Shown here: positions 47,127 through 56,737 of the stretch, one piece after another
Layout: every line of letters begins with the position of its first letter
Position numbering within the stretch: the first letter of the stretch is position 1
From: Salinispora fenicalii
GTDB lineage: Bacteria > Actinomycetota > Actinomycetes > Mycobacteriales > Micromonosporaceae
DNA: 64,000 nt
NCBI RefSeq assembly: GCF_000514815.1
Contig: NZ_AZWQ01000023.1
Span: 62,001 to 126,000, forward strand
Reading direction: 5' to 3'
The notes under the pieces: generated by a model
Told to the model about the DNA's origin: nothing
Databases searched by the model: none
Seen by the model: the letters and a program-made list of their open reading frames with translations, nothing else
Program-made: the position numbers and the translations under genes

Positions 47127-47591
47127 ATGACCGACATCATCGCCACCGAGGTCGCCCCCGAGGCCGCCGAGGCGCTGGCGCCCGTCGTCCGCGCGCCCCT
47201 TGGTGACCGGCCGATCCAGACCGTGGGCCGCCGCAAGGAGGCCATCGTCCGGGTCCGCATCGTCCCGGGCACCGGCAAGATCACCTGCAACGGCCGGGAC
47301 CTTGAGGCGTACTTCCCGAGCAAGGTGCACCAGCAGCTGATCAAAGACCCGCTGGTCACCACCGAGAAGGCGGAGGAGTTCGACGTCATCGCGAACCTGC
47401 GGGGCGGCGGCACCACCGGTCAGGCCGGTGCGCTCCGGCTGGCCATCGCCCGCGCGCTGATCGTCAGCGAGCCGGACGACCGCCCGGCGCTCAAGAAGGC
47501 CGGCTTCCTGACCCGGGACGCGCGGGTCAAGGAGAGCAAGAAGTACGGTCTCAAGAAGGCCCGTAAGGCTCCTCAGTACTCGAAGCGCTGA
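47127..47591 (+). CDS. rpsI: 30S ribosomal protein S9
   Basis: S9 reaches into the P site with its C-terminal tail. The product (154 residues from ATG 47127) has an Ala/Glu-rich N-terminal extension followed by the core [20 protein letters not shown] and the conserved end [23 protein letters not shown] (47115-47120) 6 bases before this ATG supports it; the frame also begins at a GTG at 47103 that overlaps the rplM stop. A canonical terminator follows. Confidence 0.96.
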   Translation: MTDIIATEVAPEAAEALAPVVRAPLGDRPIQTVGRRKEAIVRVRIVPGTGKITCNGRDLEAYFPSKVHQQLIKDPLVTTEKAEEFDVIANLRGGGTTGQAGALRLAIARALIVSEPDDRPALKKAGFLTRDARVKESKKYGLKKARKAPQYSKR

Positions 47592-47620
47592 CCATCAGCT
47601 ACTCGTTGTACTTGTGACGG

Positions 47621-47670
47621 ACGGCCGGGCCGCCTCCTGCGAACGGAGGTGGCCCGGCCGTTCCGCTTTT
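47621..47670 (+). terminator. Intrinsic terminator after rpsI
   Basis: ACGGCCGGGCCGCCTCC (47621-47637) pairs with GGAGGTGGCCCGGCCGT (47645-47661), one G-T pair, and is followed by TCCGCTTTT. This is the most canonical terminator in the window. Confidence 0.9.
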
Positions 47671-47704
47671 CCACCATCGGCAGTTGCATCGGAGGTTTGG
47701 CGGA

Positions 47705-49060
47705 ATGGGTCGGTTGTTCGGCACGGACGGGGTACGGGGAAGGGCGAACGCGGATCTCACGCCCGAGTTGGGGCTCGCGGTAGCGGTCGCCGCCGCGCAC
47801 ATCCTCGCCGAGGCGGATCGGAGCCACCCCCCGCTGGCCGTTGTCGGCCGGGACACCCGGGCCAGCGGCGAGATGTTGGAGGCCGCGGTGGTGGCCGGGC
47901 TGACCAGCGCCGGCGCGAACGTCGTACGGGTCGGCGTCTTGCCAACCCCGGCGGTGGCGTTCCTCACCGCGGAGGCCAAGGCCGACATCGGGGTGATGCT
48001 CTCCGCCTCGCACAACCCCATGCCGGACAACGGCATCAAGCTCTTCGCCGCCGGCGGGCACAAGCTGCCGGACGAGATTGAGATGAAGATCGAGGCGGCG
48101 GTCGAGGCGAACGCGACGACCGCCTGGGAGCGTCCGGTCGGAGCGGGTATCGGTCGGGTCCACGACCTGCTCGACGGCGCCGACCACTACGTGCAGCACC
48201 TGGTCGGCACCGTGCCGCACCGGCTGGACGGGATCAAGGTCGTGGTGGACTGCGCCAACGGCGCCGCCGCCGAGGTGGCCCCGGCGGCGTACCGGGAGGC
48301 CGGCGCCGAGGTGGTCGCGATCCATGCGGAGCCCGACGGCCTCAACATCAACGACGAGTGCGGCTCCAACTACGTCGCGGCGCTCCGGCAGGCCGTCGTC
48401 GAGCACGGCGCGCAGCTGGGCATCGCCCATGACGGCGACGCCGACCGTTGCGTGGCGGTCACCGCCGACGGCGACGAGGTTGACGGCGATCAGGTGATGG
48501 CGATCCTCGCGCTGGCGATGCGGGAGGCCGGTACGCTCACCGCCGACACCCTGGTGGCGACCGTGATGAGCAACCTCGGCCTGCGGATCGCCATGTCGCG
48601 GGAGGGGATTCGGCTGGTCGAGACGAAGGTCGGTGACCGGTACGTGTTGGAGGAGCTGCGCGCCTCCGGCCTAGCGCTCGGTGGCGAGCAGAGCGGGCAC
48701 ATCGTGATGCCGGCCCACGCGACCACCGGCGACGGCGTGCTGACCGGCCTGCACCTGATGTCCCGGATGGCGGGGACGGGTAAGTCCCTGGCCGAGCTGG
48801 CCGCTGTGGTTACTCCGCTGCCTCAGGTTCTGATCAACGTGCCGGTCGGCGACCGTACGGTCGGTGCGGCGGCTCCGACCGTACGGGCCGAGGTTGCGCG
48901 GGCGGAGGCCGAACTGGGCGATACCGGGCGGGTCTTGCTGCGTCCCTCGGGGACCGAGCCGCTGGTCCGGGTGATGGTGGAGGCCGGCACCGAGACGACG
49001 GCGCGTGCCGTGGCCGAGCGGATCGCCGAGCAGGTCCGCACCGCCAGCCCGGTCAGCTGA
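47705..49060 (+). CDS. glmM: Phosphoglucosamine mutase
   Basis: Converts glucosamine-6-phosphate to glucosamine-1-phosphate for UDP-GlcNAc and peptidoglycan. The 451-residue alpha-D-phosphohexomutase has the catalytic phosphoserine Ser102 in [11 protein letters not shown], the metal loop DGDADRC and the sugar loop [19 protein letters not shown] is the standard start, at ATG 47705 with GGAGG (47691-47695). glmS, which makes its substrate, lies 1.5 kb further on. Confidence 0.97.
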   Translation: MGRLFGTDGVRGRANADLTPELGLAVAVAAAHILAEADRSHPPLAVVGRDTRASGEMLEAAVVAGLTSAGANVVRVGVLPTPAVAFLTAEAKADIGVMLSASHNPMPDNGIKLFAAGGHKLPDEIEMKIEAAVEANATTAWERPVGAGIGRVHDLLDGADHYVQHLVGTVPHRLDGIKVVVDCANGAAAEVAPAAYREAGAEVVAIHAEPDGLNINDECGSNYVAALRQAVVEHGAQLGIAHDGDADRCVAVTADGDEVDGDQVMAILALAMREAGTLTADTLVATVMSNLGLRIAMSREGIRLVETKVGDRYVLEELRASGLALGGEQSGHIVMPAHATTGDGVLTGLHLMSRMAGTGKSLAELAAVVTPLPQVLINVPVGDRTVGAAAPTVRAEVARAEAELGDTGRVLLRPSGTEPLVRVMVEAGTETTARAVAERIAEQVRTASPVS

Positions 49061-49069
49061 CCTGGCGTA

Positions 49070-49096
49070 CCCCGCCGGCGACGGGTGCCGGCGGGG
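49070..49096. terminator. Terminator between glmM and the aminotransferase
   Basis: CCCCGCCGGC (49070-49079) pairs with GCCGGCGGGG (49087-49096) around a 7-base loop, between convergent genes. Confidence 0.7.
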
Positions 49097-49198
49097 GCCT
49101 GCTCGCCTTTGACGGCCCCGGCGTGGCTGGTCTGTTGGCGGCGACGGTCCCGGGGCGCAGGTCGTCGATGCCTCAGGTAGGCCCCGGGCCGGACGCGC

Positions 49199-50386
49199 TC
49201 ACCGCGCCAGCTGTCGTAGCCGGGTGACGGCCTCGGCCAATACCTCTGGGCGCTTGCAGAAGGCGAACCGGATCAGCCGCCGGCCGGCCTCCGAGTCGTC
49301 GTAGAAGACCTGGGTCGGGACCGCGACCACGCCACAGCGTTCCGGCAGCGCGCGACAGAACTCCACCCCGTCTCGGGCGCCGAGCGGTGTCACATCGGCG
49401 GTGACGAAGTATGTGCCCTCCGGTGGGCCGACGCCGAACCCGGCGTCGGCGAGGCCAGCGACGAGCTGGTCCCGGCGGGCCTGCATCCCGGCCCGGAACT
49501 CGGTGAAGTAGCTGTCGTCCAGGCCGAGCGCCACCGCGACCGCCGGTTGCAACGGCGCGGCGTTGACGAAGGTGAGGAACTGCTTAACCCGCAGGACCGC
49601 CGAGACCAGCGATGCCGGGCCACTCGCCCAGCCGACCTTCCAGCCGGTGCAGGAGAAGGTCTTGCCGGCCGAGGAGATCCGCAGCGTCCGGGCACGCATC
49701 CCGGGCAATGTGGCGAGGGGTACGTGGTCAGCGGCGGCGTCGGTGAAGGCGAGGTGTTCGTAGACCTCGTCGGTGACCGCGTACGCGTCGTACTCGCGGC
49801 ACAGCTCGGCCACCAGGGTCAGCTCGGCGGGGGTGAAGACCTTGCCAGTGGGGTTGTGCGGGGAGTTCAGCAGCACCAGCCGGGTGCGTGGCCCGAACGC
49901 GGCGCGCAGCTCGTCTGGGTCCACCGCGTACCGGCCGGCCACCCCGGGCCGCAGCGTCACCGGGCGTCGGCGGGCGCCGGCCAGCGCGATCGAGGCGGCG
50001 TACGAGTCGTAGTAGGGCTCGAAGCAGACCACCTCGTCGCCCGGCTCGCAGAGGCCCAGGATCGCCGCTGCGATCGCCTCGGTGGCGCCCGCGGTCACCA
50101 CGATTTCGCCCTCGGGGTCGTACTCGAGGCCCCAGAATCGTTGCTGGTGTGCCGCCACGGCGACGCGAAGCGGGGGGATGCCGGGCCCGGGCGGGTATTG
50201 GTTCTGCCCGCCGCGCAGTGCCTCAGCTGCCGCAGCCAGCATCTCGGGCGGACCGTCGGTGTCCGGAAAGCCTTGCCCGAGATTGACCGCCCCGGTGCGG
50301 CTGGCGAGGGCGGACATCTCGGCGAAGATCGTCGTCCCGAAGGGGCGCATTCGCGTTACCAGAGGATCGACGTGGGTGGTCGTCAC
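49199..50386 (-). CDS. PLP-dependent class I/II aminotransferase
   Basis: A 395-residue fold-type I aminotransferase. PLP contacts are seen in VTAGATEAIAAAILGL, the NSPHNPTG motif, VTDEVYEHLAF, and the Schiff-base lysine in SSAGKTFSCTGWKVGW. It resembles the kynurenine/methionine (YbdL, DapC-like) branch that acts on hydrophobic or sulfur amino acids or N-succinyl-diaminopimelate; the sequence does not resolve the substrate. GTG 50386 is chosen as the start; the very long upstream extension of this frame is antisense to glmS and not coding. Confidence 0.88.
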   Translation of the reverse strand: MTTTHVDPLVTRMRPFGTTIFAEMSALASRTGAVNLGQGFPDTDGPPEMLAAAAEALRGGQNQYPPGPGIPPLRVAVAAHQQRFWGLEYDPEGEIVVTAGATEAIAAAILGLCEPGDEVVCFEPYYDSYAASIALAGARRRPVTLRPGVAGRYAVDPDELRAAFGPRTRLVLLNSPHNPTGKVFTPAELTLVAELCREYDAYAVTDEVYEHLAFTDAAADHVPLATLPGMRARTLRISSAGKTFSCTGWKVGWASGPASLVSAVLRVKQFLTFVNAAPLQPAVAVALGLDDSYFTEFRAGMQARRDQLVAGLADAGFGVGPPEGTYFVTADVTPLGARDGVEFCRALPERCGVVAVPTQVFYDDSEAGRRLIRFAFCKRPEVLAEAVTRLRQLAR

Positions 50387-50535
50387 GTCTGCCAGCCTAC
50401 GGACTCTCCGTGTCGGTTCAACCCGCTGCGGTCGCCGATCGTTCTTCGTGACGCTAGGTAGCCGCTCATGCCATTCGCTCAAGGCGGCTGCGTATTTACC
50501 CACCTTACGAGCACTCAAGATGAGTGAAACTGGGT

Positions 50536-50541
50536 TAGGCT
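50536..50541 (+). promoter_or_regulatory. Candidate leaderless -10 (TAGGCT) of glmS
   Basis: TAGGCT is followed by 7 bases and then the ATG of glmS at 50549; there is no ribosome-binding site, so transcription probably starts at or one base before the start codon. Confidence 0.55.
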
Positions 50542-50548
50542 GCCACTC

Positions 50549-52462
50549 ATGTGTGGAATCGTGGGTTACGCCGGTGCGCGTCCGGCGCTCGGCATTGTGC
50601 TCGATGGGTTGCGACGGCTGGAGTACCGCGGCTACGACTCGGCCGGGGTCGCCGTCATCTGCGCGGATGAGCTGCTGGCGGAGAAGAAGGCCGGCAAGCT
50701 GGCCAACCTGGAGAAGGTCCTCGCCGAGCGGTCCGCGCGGGATCCGGAGGCCTGCGCTGCGTCCCCAATCGGGATCGGGGACGGGGTCACCGGGATCGGC
50801 CACACCCGGTGGGCCACCCACGGCGGCCCCACCGACCGCAATGCTCACCCGCACCTCTCCCCGGATGGCCGGGTTGCGGTGATCCACAACGGCATCATCG
50901 AGAACTTCGCGAAGCTGCGTGCCGAGCTGGAGGCCGATGGGGTCCAGTTCGTCAGCGACACCGACACCGAGTGCACCGCCCACCTGCTCGCCGCGGCCCT
51001 CTCCGACCTGCGCTCCGCCGGGCATCCGGACGGTCCACAGCTGCTCGCCGCCGGCATGCGGGTCGTCTGTCAGCGCCTGGAGGGCGCCTTCACCCTGCTC
51101 GCCGTGGACGCCGAGGTCCCGGGCGCGGTGGTCGGTGCGCGGCGCAACTCGCCCCTGGTCGTCGGCCGGGGCAACGGCGAGAACTACCTGGCCAGTGACG
51201 TCGCGGCGTTCATCGAGCACACCCGCGAAGCGATCGAGCTGGGTCAGGATCAGATCGTCCTGATCACCGCCGACAGCATCGAAATCACCGACTTCGCCGG
51301 CCAGCCCGCCACCGGCAAGGACTTCCACATCGACTGGGACTCCTCCGCCGCGGAGAAGGGCGGCTACGACTGGTTCATGCTCAAGGAGATCGCGGAGCAG
51401 CCGCAGGCCGTCGCCGACACACTGCTGGGCCGGCTCACCGAGACCGGCGAGATCATGCTCGACGAGGTCCGCCTCAGCGATCAGGACCTGCGCGATGTGG
51501 ACAAGATCTTCATCGTCGCCTGCGGCACCTCGTACCACGCCGGCATGGTGGCGAAGTACGCGATCGAGCACTGGACCCGGATCCCCTGCGAGGTAGAGCT
51601 GGCCAGCGAGTTCCGCTACCGCGACCCGGTGCTCGACCGGTCCACTCTCATTGTGGTGATCTCGCAGTCCGGCGAGACGATGGACACCCTGATGGCGCTT
51701 CGGCACGCCAAAGAGCAGAAGGCACGTGTCCTGGCGATCTGCAACACCAACGGCTCCACCATTCCCCGGGAGTCCGACGCGGTCCTCTACACCCATGGTG
51801 GGCCGGAGATCGCGGTCGCCTCCACCAAGGCGTTCCTGACCCAGCTCGTCGCCTGTTACCTGATCGGCCTGCACCTGGCCCAGGTACGCGGGATCAAGTT
51901 CGCCGACGAGGTCGCCGCGGTGGTGTCCCAGCTCCAGGAGGTGCCGGGCAAGCTGCGTGAGCTGCTGGGGCGGATCGAGCCGGTACGCGAGCTGGCCCGC
52001 GAGCTGAAGTCCGAGCCGACCGTGCTCTTCATCGGTCGGCACGTCGGCTACCCGGTGGCCCTGGAGGGCGCGCTGAAGCTCAAGGAACTGGCGTACATGC
52101 ACGCCGAAGGCTTCGCCGCGGGCGAGTTGAAGCACGGCCCGATTTCGCTCATTGACGACGGCACCCCGGTGATCTGCTTCGTGCCGTCGCCGATCGGCCG
52201 CGGCATGCTGCACGACAAGATCGTCTCCAACATCCAGGAGGTGCGGGCCCGGGGCGCCCGGACGATCGTGATCGCCGAGGAGGGGGACGAGTCTGTCGTC
52301 CGGTACGCCGACCACCTGATCTACGTGCCGCGTACGCCGACCCTGCTCACGCCGCTGGTGACCACAGTGCCGCTGCAGGTTTTCGCCGCGGAGATCGCCG
52401 CTGCTCGGGGTCACGACGTTGACCAGCCCCGGAACCTGGCGAAGTCCGTTACGGTCGAGTGA
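50549..52462 (+). CDS. glmS: Glutamine-fructose-6-phosphate aminotransferase
   Basis: Makes glucosamine-6-phosphate from fructose-6-phosphate and glutamine, the first step to UDP-GlcNAc. The 637-residue protein has the N-terminal glutaminase with the nucleophile Cys directly after Met (MCGIVGYAGARPA), HTRWATHGGPTDRNAHPH and the two SIS isomerase domains (SCGTSYHAG-type CGTSYHAGMVAKY, SGETMDTL, STKAF), ending LAKSVTVE. A non-standard 20-residue insert follows the GLRRLEYRGYDSAGVAV block. No glmS ribozyme is present upstream; a leaderless promoter is likely. Confidence 0.97.
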   Translation: MCGIVGYAGARPALGIVLDGLRRLEYRGYDSAGVAVICADELLAEKKAGKLANLEKVLAERSARDPEACAASPIGIGDGVTGIGHTRWATHGGPTDRNAHPHLSPDGRVAVIHNGIIENFAKLRAELEADGVQFVSDTDTECTAHLLAAALSDLRSAGHPDGPQLLAAGMRVVCQRLEGAFTLLAVDAEVPGAVVGARRNSPLVVGRGNGENYLASDVAAFIEHTREAIELGQDQIVLITADSIEITDFAGQPATGKDFHIDWDSSAAEKGGYDWFMLKEIAEQPQAVADTLLGRLTETGEIMLDEVRLSDQDLRDVDKIFIVACGTSYHAGMVAKYAIEHWTRIPCEVELASEFRYRDPVLDRSTLIVVISQSGETMDTLMALRHAKEQKARVLAICNTNGSTIPRESDAVLYTHGGPEIAVASTKAFLTQLVACYLIGLHLAQVRGIKFADEVAAVVSQLQEVPGKLRELLGRIEPVRELARELKSEPTVLFIGRHVGYPVALEGALKLKELAYMHAEGFAAGELKHGPISLIDDGTPVICFVPSPIGRGMLHDKIVSNIQEVRARGARTIVIAEEGDESVVRYADHLIYVPRTPTLLTPLVTTVPLQVFAAEIAAARGHDVDQPRNLAKSVTVE

Positions 52463-52576
52463 GTAGTGAGGTCGCCAAGAACGCCGTGGGCACGCCGGCC
52501 GACGTGCCCACGGATGGCGACCCGGCGGGGTGTCCCGAGTGGAGGCGACGGCAGCACGCGCGGGGTACCGCGCCGG

Positions 52577-52582
52577 TAGGGT
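52577..52582 (+). promoter_or_regulatory. Candidate leaderless -10 (TAGGGT) of acpS
   Basis: TAGGGT is followed by six bases and then the acpS ATG at 52589, with no ribosome-binding site. Confidence 0.45.
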
Positions 52583-52588
52583 GGGCGC

Positions 52589-52957
52589 ATGATCGTCGGG
52601 GTCGGCATTGACGTGGTCCTGGTGGAGCGGTTCGCCCGCGCGCTGACCCGGACGCCGCTGCTCGCCGACCGGCTCTTCACCGAAGCCGAGCGGTACACCC
52701 GTTCTGGTAACCCCCGTTCGCCCGAGTCGCTCGCCGCCCGCTTCGCGGCGAAGGAAGCGGTAGCCAAGGCGCTCGGTGCGCCGAGCGGGCTGAGCTGGCA
52801 CGACTGCGAGATCGTGCCGGATCCGGATGGTCGGCCGTGGTTGACGGTCTCCGGCACGGTCGCGGCGGCGGCGGTCGAGCGGGGGGCCAACCGGTGGCAC
52901 CTGTCGCTGTCGCATGACGGGGGGATCGCCTCGGCCATGGTGGTCGCGGAACGCTGA
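52589..52957 (+). CDS. acpS: Holo-[acyl-carrier-protein] synthase
   Basis: Transfers the phosphopantetheine arm from CoA to acyl carrier protein. The 122-residue AcpS-type protein shows the two family motifs: [12 protein letters not shown] (Mg-binding Asp) and [13 protein letters not shown], followed by [15 protein letters not shown]. It is placed between glmS and nnrD in a usual actinobacterial cell-wall/housekeeping order. It could also serve carrier proteins of polyketide or peptide pathways elsewhere. Confidence 0.95.
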   Translation: MIVGVGIDVVLVERFARALTRTPLLADRLFTEAERYTRSGNPRSPESLAARFAAKEAVAKALGAPSGLSWHDCEIVPDPDGRPWLTVSGTVAAAAVERGANRWHLSLSHDGGIASAMVVAER

Positions 52958-53000
52958 TCGGGGCGTGCCCCGGTCGAGTCGGGCACGGGGACGGAGTGGG

Positions 53001-54506
53001 ATGAGACCGGTGTGGCGGGTGGCGGACGTACGCGCCGCCGAGACGGGCTTGATGGCAACGCTCCCGCCCGGGACGCTGATGCAGCGGGCCGCTGCGGGGC
53101 TCGCCCGCCGCTGTGCGCTGCTCCTCGCCGACCGGGGCGGTGTCTACGGCGCCCCGGTGCTGCTGCTGATTGGCTCGGGCGACAACGGCGGCGACACGCT
53201 CTTCGCCGGCGCCCGGCTGGCCCGGCGCGGGGCGGCGGTGTCGGCCCTGTTGCTGACTCCGGGCCGGGCGCACGCCGAGGCGTTGGCGGCGTTCCGGGCC
53301 GCCGGCGGCCGGCTGGTTGACCGCCCGCCGGCCCGGGTGGACCTGGTGCTCGACGGCATCGTCGGGATCGGTGGCAGCGGTGGGCTCCGGGCACCGGCGG
53401 CGCAGCTCGCGGCGGGCCTGGCGCAGTGTCGCGGGCGATCCGGTGGCCGGGCGACAGTGGTGGCGGTGGACGTGCCGAGTGGGGTCTCGGTCGACACCGG
53501 GCAGGTGCCACCGAACGCGGCTGGTCGCCCGGACGCGATCCACGCCGACGTGACGGTGACCTTCGGTGCCTTGAAGCCCGCGCTGGTGGTGGGCGCAGCG
53601 GCGCCGTTGGCCGGCCAGGTTGAGTTGGTCGACATCGGGCTCACGCCCTGGCTGCCTGGCAAGGCGGCGCTGCAGGTCACCGAGCGGGCGGATGTGACCG
53701 ACTGGTGGCCCCGCCCCGGACCGGCGACGGAGAAGTACAGCCGGGGTGTGGTCGGCGTCGCCACCGGCTCGGCCGTCTACCCCGGTGCCGCGGTGCTCTC
53801 GGTCGCCGGTGCGTTGGCCGGTCCGACCGGTCTGGTCCGCTACGCCGGCAGCGCCCGGGCGGAGGTGTTGCGTCAACACCCGTCAGTGATCGCTACCGAC
53901 CGGGTCGCCGATGCCGGTCGGGTGCAGGCGTGGGTCTGCGGTTCCGGGCTGGGTACCGGCGACCAGGCGGCTGGTGAACTGCGGGCGGTACTCGCGGCAC
54001 CGGTGCCGGCGGTGCTCGACGCGGACGCGTTGACCCTGCTCGCTGACGGCTCCCTCGCCGACCAACTCCGGCGGCGGGAAGCCGCGGTCGTGGTCACCCC
54101 ACATGATCGGGAGTTCGCCCGGCTCTGCGGCGAGACTCCCGGCGACGACCGGGTCGCTGCCGCGTTGCGCCTGGCCGCCCGGATGAACGCCGTGGTGTTA
54201 CTCAAGGGCGACCGGACGGTGATCGGCACGCCAGACGGCCAGGCCCTGATCAACCAGACCGGGACCCCGGCCCTGGCCACCGGTGGTACGGGCGATGTGC
54301 TGGCCGGGCTGCTCGGCTCGCTACTCGCCGCGGGTCTCGCCCCGGAGCGGGCCGCCGCCGCGGCGGCCTACCTGCACGGGCTCGCCGGTCGGGAGGCAGC
54401 ACAGGGCGGCCCGGTGGCCTCGCCCGATGTCGCCGCCGCCCTGCGCCCGGTGTTGGCCGGGCTCGGGTGGATCGGTGGATCGACCTGGGCCGGGCCCAAC
54501 TCCTGA
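53001..54506 (+). CDS. nnrD: Bifunctional NAD(P)HX epimerase/dehydratase
   Basis: Repairs hydrated NADH/NADPH. The 501-residue protein joins an N-terminal YjeF/NnrE-type epimerase domain (LLIGSGDNGGDTLFAGARLA, AVDVPSGVSVDTG) with a C-terminal ribokinase-like NnrD dehydratase domain (VVVTPHDREFARLCGE, VVLLKGDRTVIGTPDG, ATGGTGDVLAGLLG). ATG 53001 has GGAG upstream; the longer frame overlaps acpS. alr follows 21 bases after the stop but has a promoter-like box of its own. Confidence 0.95.
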   Translation: MRPVWRVADVRAAETGLMATLPPGTLMQRAAAGLARRCALLLADRGGVYGAPVLLLIGSGDNGGDTLFAGARLARRGAAVSALLLTPGRAHAEALAAFRAAGGRLVDRPPARVDLVLDGIVGIGGSGGLRAPAAQLAAGLAQCRGRSGGRATVVAVDVPSGVSVDTGQVPPNAAGRPDAIHADVTVTFGALKPALVVGAAAPLAGQVELVDIGLTPWLPGKAALQVTERADVTDWWPRPGPATEKYSRGVVGVATGSAVYPGAAVLSVAGALAGPTGLVRYAGSARAEVLRQHPSVIATDRVADAGRVQAWVCGSGLGTGDQAAGELRAVLAAPVPAVLDADALTLLADGSLADQLRRREAAVVVTPHDREFARLCGETPGDDRVAAALRLAARMNAVVLLKGDRTVIGTPDGQALINQTGTPALATGGTGDVLAGLLGSLLAAGLAPERAAAAAAYLHGLAGREAAQGGPVASPDVAAALRPVLAGLGWIGGSTWAGPNS

Positions 54507-54515
54507 TCAACTCAG

Positions 54516-54521
54516 TAGGCT
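54516..54521 (+). promoter_or_regulatory. Candidate leaderless -10 (TAGGCT) of alr
   Basis: TAGGCT is followed by six bases and then the ATG at 54528. The nnrD stop is only 21 bases upstream of alr, so alr may have both read-through and its own leaderless transcript. Confidence 0.5.
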
Positions 54522-54527
54522 GGGGGC

Positions 54528-55646
54528 ATGTGGCAGGCCGAGGTACGCGTCGACCTTGACGCGATCCGTGAGAACGTGAGTTGGCTGCGCTCCGGTAGCG
54601 CGGCCGAGTTGATGGCGGTGGTCAAGGGAGATGGGTACGGCCACGGCATGGTCCCGGCCGCCCACGCCGCGCTGGACGGTGGTGCCGACTGGCTCGGTGT
54701 CTGCACCCTTGACGAGGCGCTCACCCTGCGCCGGGCAGGGATCAGCGTGCCGATCCTGGCCTGGCTGCTCGCACCGGGCCTGCCACTACATGAAGGCGTG
54801 CTGGCCGGTGTTGATCTCGGTGCGGCCAGCATCGCGCAGCTCGACGAGATGGTCGAGGCGGGCCGGGTGGCCGGGCGTCCAGCCCGACTGCACCTCAAGA
54901 TCGACACCGGGCTGTCCCGGGGTGGCGCGACCGTCTCGCAGTGGCCGGAGCTGCTCGACGCCGCGGCGAAGGCGCAGGCGGACGGCGCGGTCGAGGTGGT
55001 GGGGGTGTGGAGCCACTTCGTGTACGCCGACGCACCCGGACACCCGACCACCGACCGGCAGATCGCCACCTTCCACGAGGGGCTGAGCATGGTGGAGAAG
55101 GCGGGGCTGCGCCCGCGCTACCGGCATCTGGCCAACTCGGCGGCCACGCTGACCCGGCCGGACGCCCACTTCGACCTGGTCCGTCCCGGACTGGCCATCT
55201 ACGGGCTCTCGCCGGTGGCCGGGGAACGCTTCGGCCTGCGACCGGCGATGACCGCCCGGGCCCGCGTCATGCTCACCAAGCAGGTCCCGGCGGGGGCCGG
55301 GGTCTCCTACGGCCACACGTACACCACCGAACGGGCGAGCAACCTCGCCGTGATTCCACTCGGGTACGCCGATGGGGTTCCCCGGGACGCGTCCAACAGC
55401 GGCCCGGTGCAGCTCGGCGGCGTCCGGCGGACCATCTCCGGTCGGGTCTGCATGGACCAGTTCGTGCTCGACTGCGGCGATGATCCGGTCGCGCCGGGAG
55501 ACGTGGCCACCCTCTTCGGCGCCGGGCGGAACGGGGAGCCGACCGCCGACGACTGGGCCGAGGCGGTCGGCACGATCAACTACGAGATAGTCACCCGATT
55601 CGGCAGCACCCGGGTGCCGCGCTGTTACGACGGCGAGCGGCCGTGA
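54528..55646 (+). CDS. alr: Alanine racemase
   Basis: Provides D-alanine for peptidoglycan. The 372-residue fold-type III PLP enzyme has the cofactor lysine Lys33 in VVKGDGYGHG, the catalytic Tyr261 in GVSYGHTY, and the RVCMDQFVLDCGDD block. The start is ATG 54528 with a leaderless-type box upstream. Its stop overlaps the following hydrolase gene (GTGA). Confidence 0.96.
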   Translation: MWQAEVRVDLDAIRENVSWLRSGSAAELMAVVKGDGYGHGMVPAAHAALDGGADWLGVCTLDEALTLRRAGISVPILAWLLAPGLPLHEGVLAGVDLGAASIAQLDEMVEAGRVAGRPARLHLKIDTGLSRGGATVSQWPELLDAAAKAQADGAVEVVGVWSHFVYADAPGHPTTDRQIATFHEGLSMVEKAGLRPRYRHLANSAATLTRPDAHFDLVRPGLAIYGLSPVAGERFGLRPAMTARARVMLTKQVPAGAGVSYGHTYTTERASNLAVIPLGYADGVPRDASNSGPVQLGGVRRTISGRVCMDQFVLDCGDDPVAPGDVATLFGAGRNGEPTADDWAEAVGTINYEIVTRFGSTRVPRCYDGERP

Positions 55647-56737
55647 CGCCGTCCCGGTTCCGGGTTCCGCTGCCCCGGGCTCGCCACCCCCGGGCCGCGA
55701 TCGGCGCGTTGGCCGCCGTCGGTGTCGCGGCCGCCGGTCTCGTCGCCGGCGTCGCGACCGAACGCGCGCTGGTCCGTCGGCTGAAGGCCGACCCCCACGA
55801 TCGGTACGCCGGCGAGGACTTCGGTGCGCAGCGGTTCGACGAGGCGTTGCAGGTGGAGATGCCGGACGGCACCGACATCCACGTGGAGGTAGTCGAGCCG
55901 GCCCGGCCAGTCAGCGGGAACCCCACCATCGTGCTGGTGCACGGCTTCTGCCTGGACCAGGGGACCTTTCACTTCCAGCGCAAGGTGCTCGCCGCCCGGG
56001 GCGAGCATCGGATCGTGGCGTACGACCAGCCGGGGCACGGGCATTCCGGTCAACTGGAAACCGGCGAGTACGACCTGACCGCGCTCGGCCGGACGCTGCG
56101 CGCGGTGATCGACCGTACCGCGCCGGAGGGCCCGCTGGTGCTGGTCGGCCACTCGATGGGTGGCATGACCATCATGGCGTTCGCGGAACTCTTCCCGGAG
56201 CTGTTCGGGGACCGGGTGGTGGGCACTGTGCTGCTGGCCACCTCGGGTGGGCTGCTCGCCGAGACCAAGCTGGTCGCCCCGGCGCTGTTGGGGCGGGTCG
56301 GTCCGCCGGTGCTGAACGTGATGAGCAACGCCGCCCGCTACGGGAGCCCGGTGATCGACCGAGCGCGTCGGTCCACCTCCAACGTGGCCTGGCTGCTCAC
56401 CCGCCGGTATGGCTTCGGCACCGGTCACCCCAGCCCGGCTCTGGTCTCCTATGTCGAGGAGATGAATTCCCGGACCTCCGCCGACACCGTCACCCGGTAC
56501 CTGCGAACGCTCGCCACCCATTCCCGGTTTCCGGCGTTGGCGGCGCTCGCCGGCGCACCGGTGCTGGTGCTGGTCGGGGAGAAAGACATGATCACGCCGG
56601 TGGCGCACTCGGAGGAGATCGTCCGCCGGCTGCCGCATGCGGAGTTCGTCCGGATCCCCGACAGTGGACATGTGGTGATGTTGGAGCACGCCGATGAGGT
56701 GAACGCGGCGCTGACCCGGTTCCTGGAGGAGCTGTGA
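55643..56737 (+). CDS. Alpha/beta hydrolase, membrane-anchored
   Basis: A 364-residue protein with a hydrophobic N-terminal segment (about residues 18-42, AAIGALAAVGVAAAGLVAGV) that could be a membrane anchor, then an alpha/beta-hydrolase fold: oxyanion region VLVHGFCLDQG, nucleophile elbow GHSMGG, and a late DSGHVVMLEH His block. Substrate unknown; it is regularly found between alr and tsaE in actinobacteria. It starts GTG in overlap with alr and overlaps tsaE at the end. Confidence 0.85.
   Translation: MTPSRFRVPLPRARHPRAAIGALAAVGVAAAGLVAGVATERALVRRLKADPHDRYAGEDFGAQRFDEALQVEMPDGTDIHVEVVEPARPVSGNPTIVLVHGFCLDQGTFHFQRKVLAARGEHRIVAYDQPGHGHSGQLETGEYDLTALGRTLRAVIDRTAPEGPLVLVGHSMGGMTIMAFAELFPELFGDRVVGTVLLATSGGLLAETKLVAPALLGRVGPPVLNVMSNAARYGSPVIDRARRSTSNVAWLLTRRYGFGTGHPSPALVSYVEEMNSRTSADTVTRYLRTLATHSRFPALAALAGAPVLVLVGEKDMITPVAHSEEIVRRLPHAEFVRIPDSGHVVMLEHADEVNAALTRFLEEL

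Noticed and set aside
50387..50548. glmS ribozyme or leader element
   Set aside because: No ribozyme core was recognised and the promoter pattern predicts a leaderless mRNA.
50387..52915. Very long minus-strand open frame extending the aminotransferase across glmS and acpS
   Set aside because: It is antisense to glmS and acpS, both with intact family motifs; the translated sequence is low-complexity His/Asp/Arg/Val rich, typical of a GC-skew shadow frame.
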